Positions 7,876-16,837 of a stretch of 64,000 bases of DNA are shown here, piece by piece. The notes under the pieces were generated by a model. It was not told the DNA's origin. It did no database searches and saw only the letters and a list, made by a program, of their open reading frames with translations. The translations under genes and the position numbers were made by a program. Each line of letters starts with the position of its first letter. The stretch's first letter is position 1. Source of the DNA: CAVQYV01 sp963718295 [NCBI: uncultured Methylomirabilota bacterium] (GTDB lineage Bacteria > Methylomirabilota > Methylomirabilia > CAVQYV01); assembly GCA_963718295.1 (NCBI GenBank), contig CAVQYV010000001.1, positions 31,695 through 95,694 of the forward strand, in the 5' to 3' direction.

Positions 7876-9426
7876 TCAATCCCAGGGCTTCTCGGCGGCT
7901 GCGTTCCGGCCGGCGATGCGGCCCAGATTGAGGGCGCGGCAGAGCGCGCCGCCGCTTGCCGGGTACAGCCTGCCGATGCCGCCCCCCGTAGTCCCCCCGA
8001 TGGCGTACAGCCGCGGGATGGCCTTGCCTTCGCCATCCAGCACCTGGGCCCGGGCATTGATTCTCAAACCCCCACAGGAGGTGCGGGAGAGGACCGGAGG
8101 GGCGCTCACGTGGTAGGCATGAAAAGGCGGGGTCTGGATCGGACTCACCGTAACCCCCTTCTTGCCGAATTCCGGATCTTGCCCCTGGGCTGCATGCTGG
8201 TTCCACCGCCGGATCGTCTCCTCCAACCCCGCGGGATCGATCCCCGCCTTTCCGGCCAATTCCCCTACGGTAGAGGCCGTGGTCCATCGCGCTGGGATCC
8301 GTTTGGGGGCCGGTTCGATCTTCCCCCTCACCTCGTCATCGAAGATCTGCCAGATCGCGAAATCGTCCTGCCTGCGAGCCGCATCGCCCACGATGGAATG
8401 GTAGCTGTCCTCGTTGACGAACCTCTTCCCCCGCTTGTTGACATAGATGGAGGGATAGCGGGGGCTGCGCGAGAAGGGGCTTGGCTCCCCCACCGGAACC
8501 GGCTGGCGCTCGCCTCCATAGCCGCTGGTGTTGTTCATGCTGATCAGATCGGCCCCCAAGGCCTGGGCCATCAGGATGCCATCTCCCGAATCGAAGGGGA
8601 ATGGATCGAAATACCTTTCCCCGTACCATTCGAATCTCTTGCGTAGATCGGGATTGGCGGTGGAGTTGCCGGTAGCCAGGATGACCCCGCGCCGGGCCTT
8701 GATGCACAAGGTCTTTCCCTGACCTTCGGCCCTCAGCCCGAGCACCTGGTTCTGGTCGTTGGCAATCAGCTGGGTCCCCCGGGTCTCCAGCAGGATCCTG
8801 GCCCCCTTTTCCCTGGCGGCCTTTTCCATATTGCGGTAGAAGATATAGCCGGTCAAAATCGAGCCTCCCGGCTCCTCCTTCTGACGATGACCCCGCGGTT
8901 TGGGCGGGGTGATGGCCGCATACTCGGGGTCCCGCTCCATTCCCGAGACGTAGAGCTCCTCAGGCGCGAACTCACAGCCCATGGCGATGAGCCAGTCGAT
9001 GGTCGTGGCCGATTGATGGGCGACCGCCCTCACTACCTCCTCGTCCGCCTGTCCGTGGGCGCAGGCCAGCCAATATTTGACCATCTCCTCCGGGGTATCC
9101 GCAATGCCGGCCGCCCTTTGCACCGAAGTCCCCGCACCGTAGATGATGCCGGCAGATTGGCTGGTTTGGCCACCCAGTGCCTTCGTCCTTTCCAGGATCA
9201 AAGCGTCCGCCCCGGCATCGAGGACCTCTATGGCGGCGGCCATGCCTCCTCCGGACCCCACGATCACCACCTCGCCTTCCAGGTCCCACCTGGGAGGGAG
9301 TTGGACCTCGTGAGCTTGAGCTCCCCTTGGGGTAAGGCCGGCCAGCGCTACTGCCCCCACCCCGGCGGCTGCCCCTTTCAGGAAATCCCTCCTGCCGATT
9401 TCTTTCTCACCCTTTTCTTCCGACAT
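7876..9426 (-). CDS. Tat-exported FAD-dependent oxidoreductase (fumarate reductase/ketosteroid dehydrogenase type)
   Basis: A twin-arginine signal (RRDFLKG at about 12-18 followed by an alanine-rich hydrophobic run) sends a folded flavoprotein to the periplasm. The FAD dinucleotide motif VGSGGGMAAA follows at about residue 56. The C-terminus has the second FAD stretch YAIGGTTGGGIG and a YPASGGALCRALN segment, as in the fumarate reductase/flavocytochrome c and ketosteroid dehydrogenase superfamily. The ATG at 9426 is chosen over an upstream in-frame codon because AAGGGGA precedes it and the Tat motif then lies at normal distance. The electron partner could be a c-type cytochrome. The substrate is unknown. 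Confidence 0.85.
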   Translation of the reverse strand: MSEEKGEKEIGRRDFLKGAAAGVGAVALAGLTPRGAQAHEVQLPPRWDLEGEVVIVGSGGGMAAAIEVLDAGADALILERTKALGGQTSQSAGIIYGAGTSVQRAAGIADTPEEMVKYWLACAHGQADEEVVRAVAHQSATTIDWLIAMGCEFAPEELYVSGMERDPEYAAITPPKPRGHRQKEEPGGSILTGYIFYRNMEKAAREKGARILLETRGTQLIANDQNQVLGLRAEGQGKTLCIKARRGVILATGNSTANPDLRKRFEWYGERYFDPFPFDSGDGILMAQALGADLISMNNTSGYGGERQPVPVGEPSPFSRSPRYPSIYVNKRGKRFVNEDSYHSIVGDAARRQDDFAIWQIFDDEVRGKIEPAPKRIPARWTTASTVGELAGKAGIDPAGLEETIRRWNQHAAQGQDPEFGKKGVTVSPIQTPPFHAYHVSAPPVLSRTSCGGLRINARAQVLDGEGKAIPRLYAIGGTTGGGIGRLYPASGGALCRALNLGRIAGRNAAAEKPWD

Positions 9427-9533
9427 TTTGTTGTCCCCTTCCTGTCTTGGTTCCATTCCCCCCGCGCTGCGCGGATTGCTGAGTTCCGGATCATCAAAAA
9501 CCCATCAAACGGGATGGAACCGTTTCGTATGGC

Positions 9534-9707
9534 TCACCTAACCCCCATGATCTCATTTAGCCCTTCGACTGTGAGATCGAGCTCCTCTGCAGACACCTCA
9601 ATGATGCTTTTGCCCAAGCGCTCGACAGACAAGGTTCTGATTTGACTGATCTTGACCCATGACTGCTTGGGGAGTCCTGGATTCGACAAATCAGAGGTCT
9701 GAGATGT
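9534..9707 (-). pseudogene. MazF/PemK toxin remnant (C-terminal fragment)
   Basis: In the minus-strand frame ending at the TGA at 9534-9536, about 52 codons translate to NPGLPKQSWVKISQIRTLSV, then ERLG and an ...VEGLNEIMG ending. The SWVKISQIRTLS-ERLG pattern is typical of the last third of MazF/PemK endoribonucleases. An in-frame TGA sits at 9708-9710, and no frame upstream supplies the N-terminal strands with the usual G-x-V-Y/W start. No antitoxin gene is visible. It is therefore a decayed toxin gene. The fragment lies between the Tat flavoprotein gene and the frameshifted peroxiredoxin-like gene, the latter also damaged. Confidence 0.65.
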
Positions 9708-9829
9708 TCACGGCATTTGAGCTTTTTTCTGATGAGCAAGGACAAGCAGAGATGTATCCGGGGGCAATGGTTTTTTGCCTCAGCCGCCTTCACGCTGGAG
9801 GCCGCGAGAATGACTGGGTTCAGGGCTCC

Positions 9830-10512
9830 TCAGAAATACCAGGTCAGAGCTTGCAGGATCTTGTCGGGAGTGGGGCGGTCATCCGGAGATTTGCCGACGT
9901 AAAGCCAACGTACCGTTCCCCCTTTATCCAGGAGGACCGTGGTGGGGCGGGCTACAAGGCCGAATCGCGAATGGCTATCCCCGATTCCCAACTTTGGGAT
10001 CGCCTCCCGGGAGTTGTCGCTCAAGAGGACGATGGCTGGGTTCAGCTCCTGGGCGTTGGGAGACCGCTTCGTTTCGACCCGATACTGGTTTTCCACATTG
10101 CGGCCAAACTCAGTCAACAGATAGGGGTCATCTGCGCTGACCCCGACGATCTGAGCCTTTCGGTCCTGAAACTCCGACAATTTCGCCCTCAGGGATACGA
10201 ACTGCTCCTGGCAGTAGGAGCACCAGTACCCCCGATAGAAGATCAGGGCCGTCTTGTCCGCCTTTTCCAGCAAGGACGATAATGAAACGGGCCTCCCTGA
10301 GCATCGCGCAACTTCAGTTCCGGGATCTTCTGGCCGACCGCGATCTTCGGCTTGATCTCCCCCTCCGGGGGACCGGTTTGAACCCCGGAGCAGGCCGTCA
10401 GAGAAAACAAAAGGAAGTGAAGCCCCAGGAGACCCAGAGCCAGAATATGAATCCGCCCCTTTCCCGTCTTCCTCCGTTTGCTCCCGTGTCCTATTGCTGC
10501 GGTGGTTTCTAT
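9830..10512 (-). pseudogene. Peroxiredoxin/AhpC-TSA-like lipoprotein, frameshifted
   Basis: Two minus-strand frames make one protein. The upstream frame gives a lipoprotein signal (hydrophobic LALGLLGLHFLLFS then lipobox LTAC) and a linker ending in PELKLRDAQG. The downstream frame continues with RPVSLSSLLEK, then the AhpC/TSA fold: IFYRGYWCSYCQEQF (a CxxC in place of the single peroxidatic Cys) and GVSADDPYLL. One base appears missing near 10290. No ATG, GTG or TTG lies just before the signal peptide; an ATA at 10510-10512, overlapping the stop of the preceding gene, sits 8 nt after AAAGGAGG. The gene may be decaying. It follows the glutaredoxin and FTR genes and would form a redox cassette with them. 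Confidence 0.7.
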
Positions 10513-10829
10513 CGGGGAGGCCTCCTTTCCGGAACTGGAACCTTTCCCATCCGATCCTCGTTCCAGGCCGCCGAGACATAGAGCCCGCAATAGCAGCTCC
10601 CATACTCCGCGATGTCTGGACGGCTGTAAACGCAGGGACAGATGATGTCCCGATCCTCCTCCCGCACCCCAGAGGCCAGACGGCAGGGGCAGGAACGGTA
10701 GCCATGTCGCTTCTCGTTTTCCAGGAGGCCCTTCAGGATTCCCATCACCAAGGGCTTATCCTGGTTCAATTGGATCCCTTGCGATTTGGAATACCGATCG
10801 AGGATCGGGTAGAGTTCCTCCTCTGTCAT
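10509..10829 (-). CDS. Ferredoxin-thioredoxin reductase catalytic subunit (FTR beta)-like (106 aa)
   Basis: The cysteine pattern CPCRLASG, then CPCVYSRPDI and YGSCYCGLY, is that of the FTR catalytic chain, which holds a 4Fe-4S cluster next to a redox disulfide and passes electrons from ferredoxin to a thioredoxin-type partner. Length agrees with the family. No variable-chain (FTR alpha) gene is nearby, as is usual for anaerobic bacteria and archaea. The start codon overlaps the stop of the glutaredoxin-like gene by four bases, so the two are coupled and that protein is the likely partner. Confidence 0.85.
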   Translation of the reverse strand: MTEEELYPILDRYSKSQGIQLNQDKPLVMGILKGLLENEKRHGYRSCPCRLASGVREEDRDIICPCVYSRPDIAEYGSCYCGLYVSAAWNEDRMGKVPVPERRPPR

Positions 10830-11089
10830 TGCTCGAGCGCCTTCTTCACCTTCTCCTCGTTAAACCCAACAAGCACCTCGTCGCCGATCAGGATGGTGGG
10901 AAAGGTCAATCTCGGATTATGGCGAGTGACCTCCTCCAGGGTCGATTCTCTTTCCTCTCCCCTCAAGAGGTCGACATCGACGAATTCAAAGGGAACCTGG
11001 CAATCCTTCAGATAGCTCTTGGCCCGCTTGCAATGGATACAGGTACTCAAGGTATAGATCTTGATCTTCTTCTTTCCCGATGGTGCCAT
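10826..11089 (-). CDS. Glutaredoxin-family protein (87 aa)
   Basis: This compact thioredoxin fold has CIHC (about residues 17-20) as its redox motif, a cis-Pro in LTFPTILIG, and the C-terminal helix start VGFNEEKVKKAL. It resembles NrdH/YruB-type glutaredoxins reduced by enzymes rather than glutathione. Overlap with the FTR gene by four bases makes an FTR/glutaredoxin electron relay likely, as in several anaerobes. An AAGGAG site lies before the ATG. Confidence 0.88.
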   Translation of the reverse strand: MAPSGKKKIKIYTLSTCIHCKRAKSYLKDCQVPFEFVDVDLLRGEERESTLEEVTRHNPRLTFPTILIGDEVLVGFNEEKVKKALEQ

Positions 11090-11131
11090 CTAAGCTCCTT
11101 CCTCTCCCTTTCCTGGTTTCTTGGTTCCCTC

Positions 11132-12352
11132 CTATTTTCCCTTGTGCACTCTCATTTCATGGGCATCTCGGCTCATCTCCACCCAATCCTTTTTGAGCTC
11201 TGCCAGGCCATACCAGGTCACATAGTCCGGATTGTTGTGGAAAGCACCCTGGAAAGCACGCATCCGGTGCTCCAAGAACATGACATAAAGCTTCTGCTCG
11301 ATAGGGGTGATCGCATCATAGAAGGTCAGAATATCCGGATAGGCAAGCTTTCCGGGCTGAGGCTGGATGATCCCCTCCTGATAAAGTCCGGCAACGAGGT
11401 CGATTCCTCGTGCCATCATGCGATCCGCCTCCTTGATCATGGCATCCGCATTCTCCAGGTTCACTCGGGCGAACCCCCCACTGTGGCACCGGGTGCAGGT
11501 CTTGAGCATCCGATCCCGCTCCTTTTGCCACTCCTCCTGGCTCAGGCGGGCCACCTTTCCCGCCTTGACCACTTCCAGGCGAGGGGTGGGATTGCCCGCG
11601 GGATCCAGCACCTGAAGACCCTTGAGGATGGTGGCCCGATATCCCATCCATTCTGCATCCGGCTCTGGCAGGCGTAGTGCCAGGAAGCCCCAGGCCGTCA
11701 TCACCTTATGATTGCCATCCTCCATGTGGCAGGTCTGGCAGGTGGGAGCCCTTCCACTCGCAGGGTCGGTGAAATAGATGGTACCGTGCTTGGAGGAGGA
11801 CCACATCTCCCATTGGGGATGATCGAATCCCATATGGCACATTCGGCAAGCCTGGGGGCTCTGGGCCTCAGCCTGGGAGAACTTGTGCCGGGTATGGCAG
11901 GAAATGCAGGCCATCCCGTAGCGGTATTCCCCTTCGGCCTTTGCCTCCCGCAGCCCAATCCGGTGACACCCCCCGCATCCTTTCAAGCCCTCGATGAAGG
12001 GATGGGGCTGAAAGCCGGTGGTGGGCATGGCATCCATGGCGATCCAGGCCAGGGAGTGTTTTCCGTCCGAATATTGCTTGAACTGCTGCCCATGGCAACC
12101 GGCACACCGGTCAGGGGTTGGCAGCTCCGCTTTGCTCGAATCTTTGGCGGTTTGGTGGGCGGAGCCGTGGCAATCTTCGCAGCCCATGGAGGGGCTCATC
12201 TTGCTGGATGTCCACTCCTTCACAATTCCGGGAGTGACCTTCTCATGGCAGATGACGCACCTCGATTTCTCCTCGCTCCCCTTGGCCGCCCCTACCCAGA
12301 GGCACAGCACCAGAAAGCAAAACATCACCCGCAGCACCCGCTTCGCCTTCAT
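11132..12352 (-). CDS. Octaheme c-type cytochrome, hydroxylamine-oxidoreductase family (406 aa)
   Basis: A signal peptide (MKAKRVLRVMF, then a hydrophobic run ending AAKGSE) precedes eight CxxCH heme motifs: CVICH, CEDCH, CAGCH, CGGCH, CISCH, CRMCH, CQTCH and CTRCH. Eight hemes and the C-terminal helical region fit the HAO-related octaheme group, whose members oxidise hydroxylamine or hydrazine or reduce nitrite or hydroxylamine. The start at 12352 is chosen for its strong GGAGGAGGCG site and proper signal peptide; the longer frame adds 41 unlikely residues. Whether a cross-linking tyrosine exists cannot be judged without alignment, so the direction of catalysis is open. It is a single-gene unit in the periplasm. 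Confidence 0.85.
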   Translation of the reverse strand: MKAKRVLRVMFCFLVLCLWVGAAKGSEEKSRCVICHEKVTPGIVKEWTSSKMSPSMGCEDCHGSAHQTAKDSSKAELPTPDRCAGCHGQQFKQYSDGKHSLAWIAMDAMPTTGFQPHPFIEGLKGCGGCHRIGLREAKAEGEYRYGMACISCHTRHKFSQAEAQSPQACRMCHMGFDHPQWEMWSSSKHGTIYFTDPASGRAPTCQTCHMEDGNHKVMTAWGFLALRLPEPDAEWMGYRATILKGLQVLDPAGNPTPRLEVVKAGKVARLSQEEWQKERDRMLKTCTRCHSGGFARVNLENADAMIKEADRMMARGIDLVAGLYQEGIIQPQPGKLAYPDILTFYDAITPIEQKLYVMFLEHRMRAFQGAFHNNPDYVTWYGLAELKKDWVEMSRDAHEMRVHKGK

Positions 12353-12610
12353 CGCCTCCTCCTTTCCAATCCTCCCAAACAAACAGGCCCCCATGCCCGA
12401 TGAGTGGGCAAGAGGGGCCTCCATCCTTGAGGTACCAGATTGATCAATGCGCTCACCGATGCGCTCAAATCGCACCCCCGAATTGTGGGCGAGGTTAATT
12501 CACTGCTAACACTGCCTGGTCACGCATTTACTTCTACCGCATTTTCAAGGCCCCGTCAAGCAGATTTAGCCAAACACCGTGCGTAACGGTGGGGCACTGA
12601 GACGCGGCCC

Positions 12611-13135
12611 CTAATACTCGATCCCCCTCCGGGCTTTCACTCCTCTTTCGGCAGGATGTTTGACCTGCTTCATTTCGGTCACCAAGTCCGCCCGCTCCAG
12701 GATCTGGGGATGAGCCTCCCGGCCGGTCAGAATCAACTCCATGCCGGCTGGCTTCTGATCTGAGAGATCGAGCACCTCTTCAATCCTCAACAGTCCGTAG
12801 GCAACGGCTACATTGACCTCATCCAGAATCAGGAGGTCCACCCGCCCTTCCTCCATGACTTCCAAGGCCCGGGCCAGGCCCTTCTGGACCCATTTCTTGT
12901 CTTCCGGATCAGGCCGATCCCGAGCAACCCAGCCCTTTCTCCCGAAGGTTTCGATCTGGATGAGTGGGTTTCCCTTGAGGGCGGTCCGCTCCCCACTCTC
13001 TCCCTCCCCCTTCAGAAACTGGATGATGAAGACCTTCAGACCCTGCCCTGCTGCCCGCAGGGCCTGACCGAAGGCGGCTGTCGTCTTCCCTTTTCCGTCG
13101 CCAGTATAAATCTGAATCAAGCCTTGTCCTTCCAT
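12611..13135 (-). CDS. cobO: Cob(I)yrinic acid a,c-diamide adenosyltransferase
   Basis: The protein adenosylates cobalamin or its precursor using ATP. The P-loop GDGKGKTT (residues 12-19) is the family hallmark. LLILDEVNVAVAYGLL matches the Walker-B-like stretch and the HPAERGVKARRGIEY ending is typical of CobO/BtuR. The length, 174 aa, is normal. It is alone here, divergent from a URO-D-family gene whose relatives often work with corrinoid proteins, and near a cobalamin-type radical SAM gene. That suggests the cell uses B12 widely. Confidence 0.95.
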   Translation of the reverse strand: MEGQGLIQIYTGDGKGKTTAAFGQALRAAGQGLKVFIIQFLKGEGESGERTALKGNPLIQIETFGRKGWVARDRPDPEDKKWVQKGLARALEVMEEGRVDLLILDEVNVAVAYGLLRIEEVLDLSDQKPAGMELILTGREAHPQILERADLVTEMKQVKHPAERGVKARRGIEY

Positions 13136-13383
13136 CCGTTGATCTCCCCACCAGGAGAGGCCTTCGGGCGACCCTAAGGAGGGCCTTCCCGCGAGCCGCG
13201 ACTCCTGTCTCTTGTGATCCTCTCATCCGCCTCCGCACTCCGCCTTCTCGCCTCCCTTATGCTATGACAGGGAAGGAGCCAGCGTCAAATCCTTTTCTCT
13301 TGACAGGGAGCCGGAAATGGGACACTTTATCCGCGAGCAAGAACCGGCAAAAACACAAGAAAGAACCCGAGAAGGAGGACGAG

Positions 13384-14508
13384 ATGACCCATCGCGAACG
13401 GATCCTGGCCGCTATGAAGGGGGAGGCTCCCGATCAACTCCCCTGGGTGCCCCGGCTCCTCCTCTGGTATAACGCCCACCGCCATCAAGGCACCCTCCCT
13501 CCCAAGTACCGCAACTGGAGCCTGAGGGAGATCGAGGGCGATCTGGGGATGGGCACCCCGGCCCGGGATGGAAAGATATTCGATACCCGATATGGTCCCC
13601 AGATTCAGATCGAAACCCAAAAGAAGGGGAACGATCTGCTCACCGAATACCGCACGCCCGTCGGCACCCTGAGCACCCTCTACCGAGAGAGCAAGCAGTT
13701 ACAGGAACAGGAGATCCAGGGGCGGGAGATCGAGCACCTCATCAAGGGGCCAGATGATTATCCGGTCATGGAGTATCTGATCGAACACACCGAGTATGTG
13801 CCCGCCTTCGAGGAATACGAACGCTATGACCAGGAGATCGGCTCTGAGGGCCTCCCTCTGGTCCTCCTCGGCGACTGCCCCATGAATCGGCTCATGCGGG
13901 AATTGGTGGGATATAATCGAATCTTCTTCGATCTGACGGACTACCCCAACCGCGTCGAGTCCCTATTGGCCACCATGGAGGAAAAGCATCGGGAGATGTG
14001 GAAGATCGCCGCCGCCTCCCCCGCTACCCTCTTCCTCTACGGCCTTCATTTCGACTCCCAGATGACGCCCCCTCCCCTGTTCCGCAAATACTTCCTGCCC
14101 CACTTCCGGGAGTTCAACCGGCTCATGCATCGGCACGGCAAGTATGCGGCCTTTCATTCCGATGCCGATACCTCGCTTCTTCTGGATCTGCTCCTGGAGG
14201 CAGAGTATGACTGTGCCGATACCTTCACCTGCGCCCCCATGGTGAATGTCACCCTGAAGCAGGCCCGGGCCGCCTGGGGAAAGCACATCACGATTTGGGG
14301 AGGGATTCCCTCCATTATCCTGGGTCCTCCCTTCTCAGAGGTGGAATTCGAGGCCTATATGGAGGATCTCTTCCGAACCATCGCCCCGGGAGATGCCTTT
14401 ATCCTGGCAGTAGGAGACAATATGATGCCCGAGAGCCAGATCGAGAGGATGGCCAGGGTGAGCCAGATGGTCAGGGAGCGCGGGAAATATCCCCTGCAGG
14501 CTTCATAG
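13384..14508 (+). CDS. Uroporphyrinogen decarboxylase (URO-D) family protein (374 aa)
   Basis: The N-terminus MTHRERILAAMKGE-PDQLPW and the TIM-barrel stretches HRHGKYAAFHSDAD and CADTFTCAP are characteristic of the URO-D superfamily. True HemE begins differently, and many anaerobes carry several URO-D-like corrinoid methyltransferases (MtaA/CmuA type) acting on methoxylated or methylated substrates. That second group fits better here. The start at 13384 follows GAAGGAGG; a longer frame upstream lacks a start signal. The divergent neighbour cobO supports a corrinoid link, but no corrinoid-binding protein gene lies beside it. Confidence 0.8.
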   Translation: MTHRERILAAMKGEAPDQLPWVPRLLLWYNAHRHQGTLPPKYRNWSLREIEGDLGMGTPARDGKIFDTRYGPQIQIETQKKGNDLLTEYRTPVGTLSTLYRESKQLQEQEIQGREIEHLIKGPDDYPVMEYLIEHTEYVPAFEEYERYDQEIGSEGLPLVLLGDCPMNRLMRELVGYNRIFFDLTDYPNRVESLLATMEEKHREMWKIAAASPATLFLYGLHFDSQMTPPPLFRKYFLPHFREFNRLMHRHGKYAAFHSDADTSLLLDLLLEAEYDCADTFTCAPMVNVTLKQARAAWGKHITIWGGIPSIILGPPFSEVEFEAYMEDLFRTIAPGDAFILAVGDNMMPESQIERMARVSQMVRERGKYPLQAS

Positions 14509-14568
14509 GCACAGGATCCTGGATTTGCCCTCGGCTGCCTCCCGGCAGATACCGTGGCCCGATGAACC

Positions 14569-15504
14569 TCAGATATACTCCACCGTGGCTGGAGGCTTGG
14601 GAGTGAGGTCGTAGAGGACCCGGTTGACTCCCGGGATTTGGAGGATTTGCTGGGTGATCCCATAAAGGATCGCCCAGGGAAGCTCGGTTACGGTGGCGGC
14701 CCGGGCATCCGTGCTCTCGATGCAGCGAATGACGATGATCTGGCCGAATTCCCGCTTCCCCTCCCGTATGCCGGTCGCCCGATCCTGGAGCAGCACAGCA
14801 AAGTACTGGAAAGCGCCGGTCCCCTGCAAGGCCTCCTCTACGATGGTGGTCGCCCTGCGCACGGTCTGAAGGCGCTCCTCGGTCACCTCTCCTACGATCC
14901 GGGCCGCCAGAGCTGGACCCGGAAAGGGAATGCGCTCGGTGATGGTGGGCGGCAGCCCCAGGCGTCGGGCCACCTCCCGCACCCCATCCTTTCTCAAGGT
15001 CTTCAGCGGCTCCAACACGGCGTAGCCATACTCCTTCTCGGGATCGATCCCCAATTGGGCCAGGATATTGTGCTGGCGCTTGATGCCCGCCACCGTCTCC
15101 TCGATGTCGGTGAGGATGGTGCCGTGGAGCAGGAACTTGGCGCCGGACTCCTGCACCAGGCGGCGGAAGACCTTGGCATAGAAGGTATCGGTGATGGCCT
15201 GGCGCTTCTCCTCCGGATCGGTCAGACCTCGGAGGGCCTCCAGAAACTCCTTTCGGGCATCCACCAGCCCCACCTGGATCCCCAGCTTGGAAAAAGCCTT
15301 CACCACCCGCTCCGGCTCCCCCTCCCGCATCAAGGCGGTGTCGATGAAATAAGTAGAAAGCCGATCCCCCAAGGCCCGATGCCCCAAAGTGGTCACCACG
15401 GAGCTGTCCACCCCACCGGAGAGGGCATTGATGGCCCGGCCCGACCCAACCGCCCTCCGAATCCCCTCCATCTGATCTTCGATAAACCGATCGTAATCCG
15501 TCAT
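14569..15504 (-). CDS. GMP synthase ATP-pyrophosphatase subunit, stand-alone (311 aa)
   Basis: This is the PP-ATPase plus dimerisation domain of GMP synthase without the N-terminal glutamine amidotransferase. The PP-loop SGGVDSS is at residues 29-35, FIDTALMREGE follows, the ITERIPFPGPALA stretch is near 210, and the C-terminus GVNRVLYDLTPKPPATVEYI closes the fold. Bacterial GuaA is normally about 510-520 aa and fused. The split form is typical of archaea, where GuaAa supplies ammonia. No amidotransferase gene is beside it, so it either finds one elsewhere, uses free ammonia, or is a second paralog with another role. Confidence 0.85.
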   Translation of the reverse strand: MTDYDRFIEDQMEGIRRAVGSGRAINALSGGVDSSVVTTLGHRALGDRLSTYFIDTALMREGEPERVVKAFSKLGIQVGLVDARKEFLEALRGLTDPEEKRQAITDTFYAKVFRRLVQESGAKFLLHGTILTDIEETVAGIKRQHNILAQLGIDPEKEYGYAVLEPLKTLRKDGVREVARRLGLPPTITERIPFPGPALAARIVGEVTEERLQTVRRATTIVEEALQGTGAFQYFAVLLQDRATGIREGKREFGQIIVIRCIESTDARAATVTELPWAILYGITQQILQIPGVNRVLYDLTPKPPATVEYI

Positions 15505-15605
15505 GCGAGTCTGCCTCCTCCTTCCGTGCTCTTCAACGGTGAAACTCCCATCGTCCCCTCGTCGCCCCCAGCTTCCAGTCTTCTGAAGCTCTATTCCGCC
15601 TCTTT

Positions 15606-16634
15606 CTATTCGGATTTAGCCGGCACATAAGCCAATCCATCGGGTTCCCTGCCGGATGGGATGCGATCCGCCACCTCCAGATGCTGTAAGTCAATGACCA
15701 AGACCTCGTCCTCCCCTGAGTTGGAGACAAAGGCCCGTCCTCCATCCGGCTCGATGAGCATGCCAATGGGACGGCGCAGGGGAGAGGAGATGCCGGATCG
15801 GATCCGCTTGACCTCCTGGCGGTCGGCCACCTCGAAGAAAGCCACGCTCCCCTCCAGGTAGCAGGTGACCAGGGCCATCTTGCCGTCGGGGGTGAATTTC
15901 AGACGGATGGGAAAGCCGGGGCAGGCGAGAGAACCCACCACCCGATCCGTTTCGACCTCGATGACGGAAATGGTCCCCGCCTCGCGGTTGGTGGCCCAGA
16001 GGCTCTTGCCATCGGGGGTGATGTCGATTCCCTCACAGCCCTCACCCGTCGGGATCTGGGCGATGACCTCACCCGTCTTTAGATTCACGGCGGTCAGGGT
16101 TCCGCTCACGATATTGGCTGCATAGAGTTTCTTGCCATCGGGCGTGAGGGCCAGCATGTGGGTGATCTTTTGCTGGGTGGGAAAGGCCCGCCTGATCTTA
16201 CCTGTCGCCGTTTCGATCTCGATGATTGCCTGATTTGCCTCGCAGGTCGCGTAGAGCATCCGGCCATCCTGACTGATCGCCAAGCCATGGGGCCTGCGGT
16301 ATGGATCAAGGGGAATCCTTCGGATCTCTCTCATGATGTCAGTGTCGATCACCGAGATGCTATCCCCCGGTCCCTCATAATTGGCGGTGAAAGCCAGCCT
16401 TCCATCGGGGGTCACCGCCACCTCATGGGGCCCGCGCCCAGTCGAGGCAGTGCCCATGACTTGCAGCCTTCTCAAATCGACAAAAGAGATTGTATCCCCC
16501 GACTTATTCGCAATGATGAGCATCGGCGGATTCGGGCTGCCCATCGGGCGAAAAGATTGTCGGGCCGCTGTCTCTTTGGCGCCGAACCCCATCAGGATCA
16601 CCACCAACAAGGGAAGATAGATCCTCATATTCAT
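15606..16634 (-). CDS. Exported YVTN-type beta-propeller protein (342 aa)
   Basis: After a signal peptide (MNMRIYLPLLVVILMGFG) the protein is built from about seven repeats of roughly 42 residues, each with an I/V-T-P-DGK-LY/FVTN-like strand (ANKSGDTISFVD, VTPDGRLAFTANYEG, ISQDGRMLYATCEANQ, LTPDGKKLYAANIVSG, and so on). That is the YVTN/surface-antigen and lactonase-like propeller pattern. Such propellers bind partners or carbohydrates at the cell surface, and some act with cytochromes or copper enzymes. No enzymatic residues can be assigned. An AAAGGGAAAG site precedes the ATG. Confidence 0.88.
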   Translation of the reverse strand: MNMRIYLPLLVVILMGFGAKETAARQSFRPMGSPNPPMLIIANKSGDTISFVDLRRLQVMGTASTGRGPHEVAVTPDGRLAFTANYEGPGDSISVIDTDIMREIRRIPLDPYRRPHGLAISQDGRMLYATCEANQAIIEIETATGKIRRAFPTQQKITHMLALTPDGKKLYAANIVSGTLTAVNLKTGEVIAQIPTGEGCEGIDITPDGKSLWATNREAGTISVIEVETDRVVGSLACPGFPIRLKFTPDGKMALVTCYLEGSVAFFEVADRQEVKRIRSGISSPLRRPIGMLIEPDGGRAFVSNSGEDEVLVIDLQHLEVADRIPSGREPDGLAYVPAKSE

Positions 16635-16837
16635 CGCTTTCCCTTCTTTGATTACGATTTGGCTGCGTTTTTACTCAGGATACAGAATATCCTGCAAGGC
16701 CTTGCTTCGCAAATCAAAACTGCGCGGCAAAAGGCGCCGGGGTGAGAAAAGGGAAAACATGTTCTGGGGTGAAGCCAAGGTCCTGTCGACGCATCCATAT
16801 CAATATAAGTTGAATGCCCAAATAGGAGGATTCCCTG

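Noticed and set aside
13300-13328. Promoter TTGACA at 13300 for the URO-D gene
   Set aside because: The -10 region at 17-bp spacing (CACTTT) is too poor to call.
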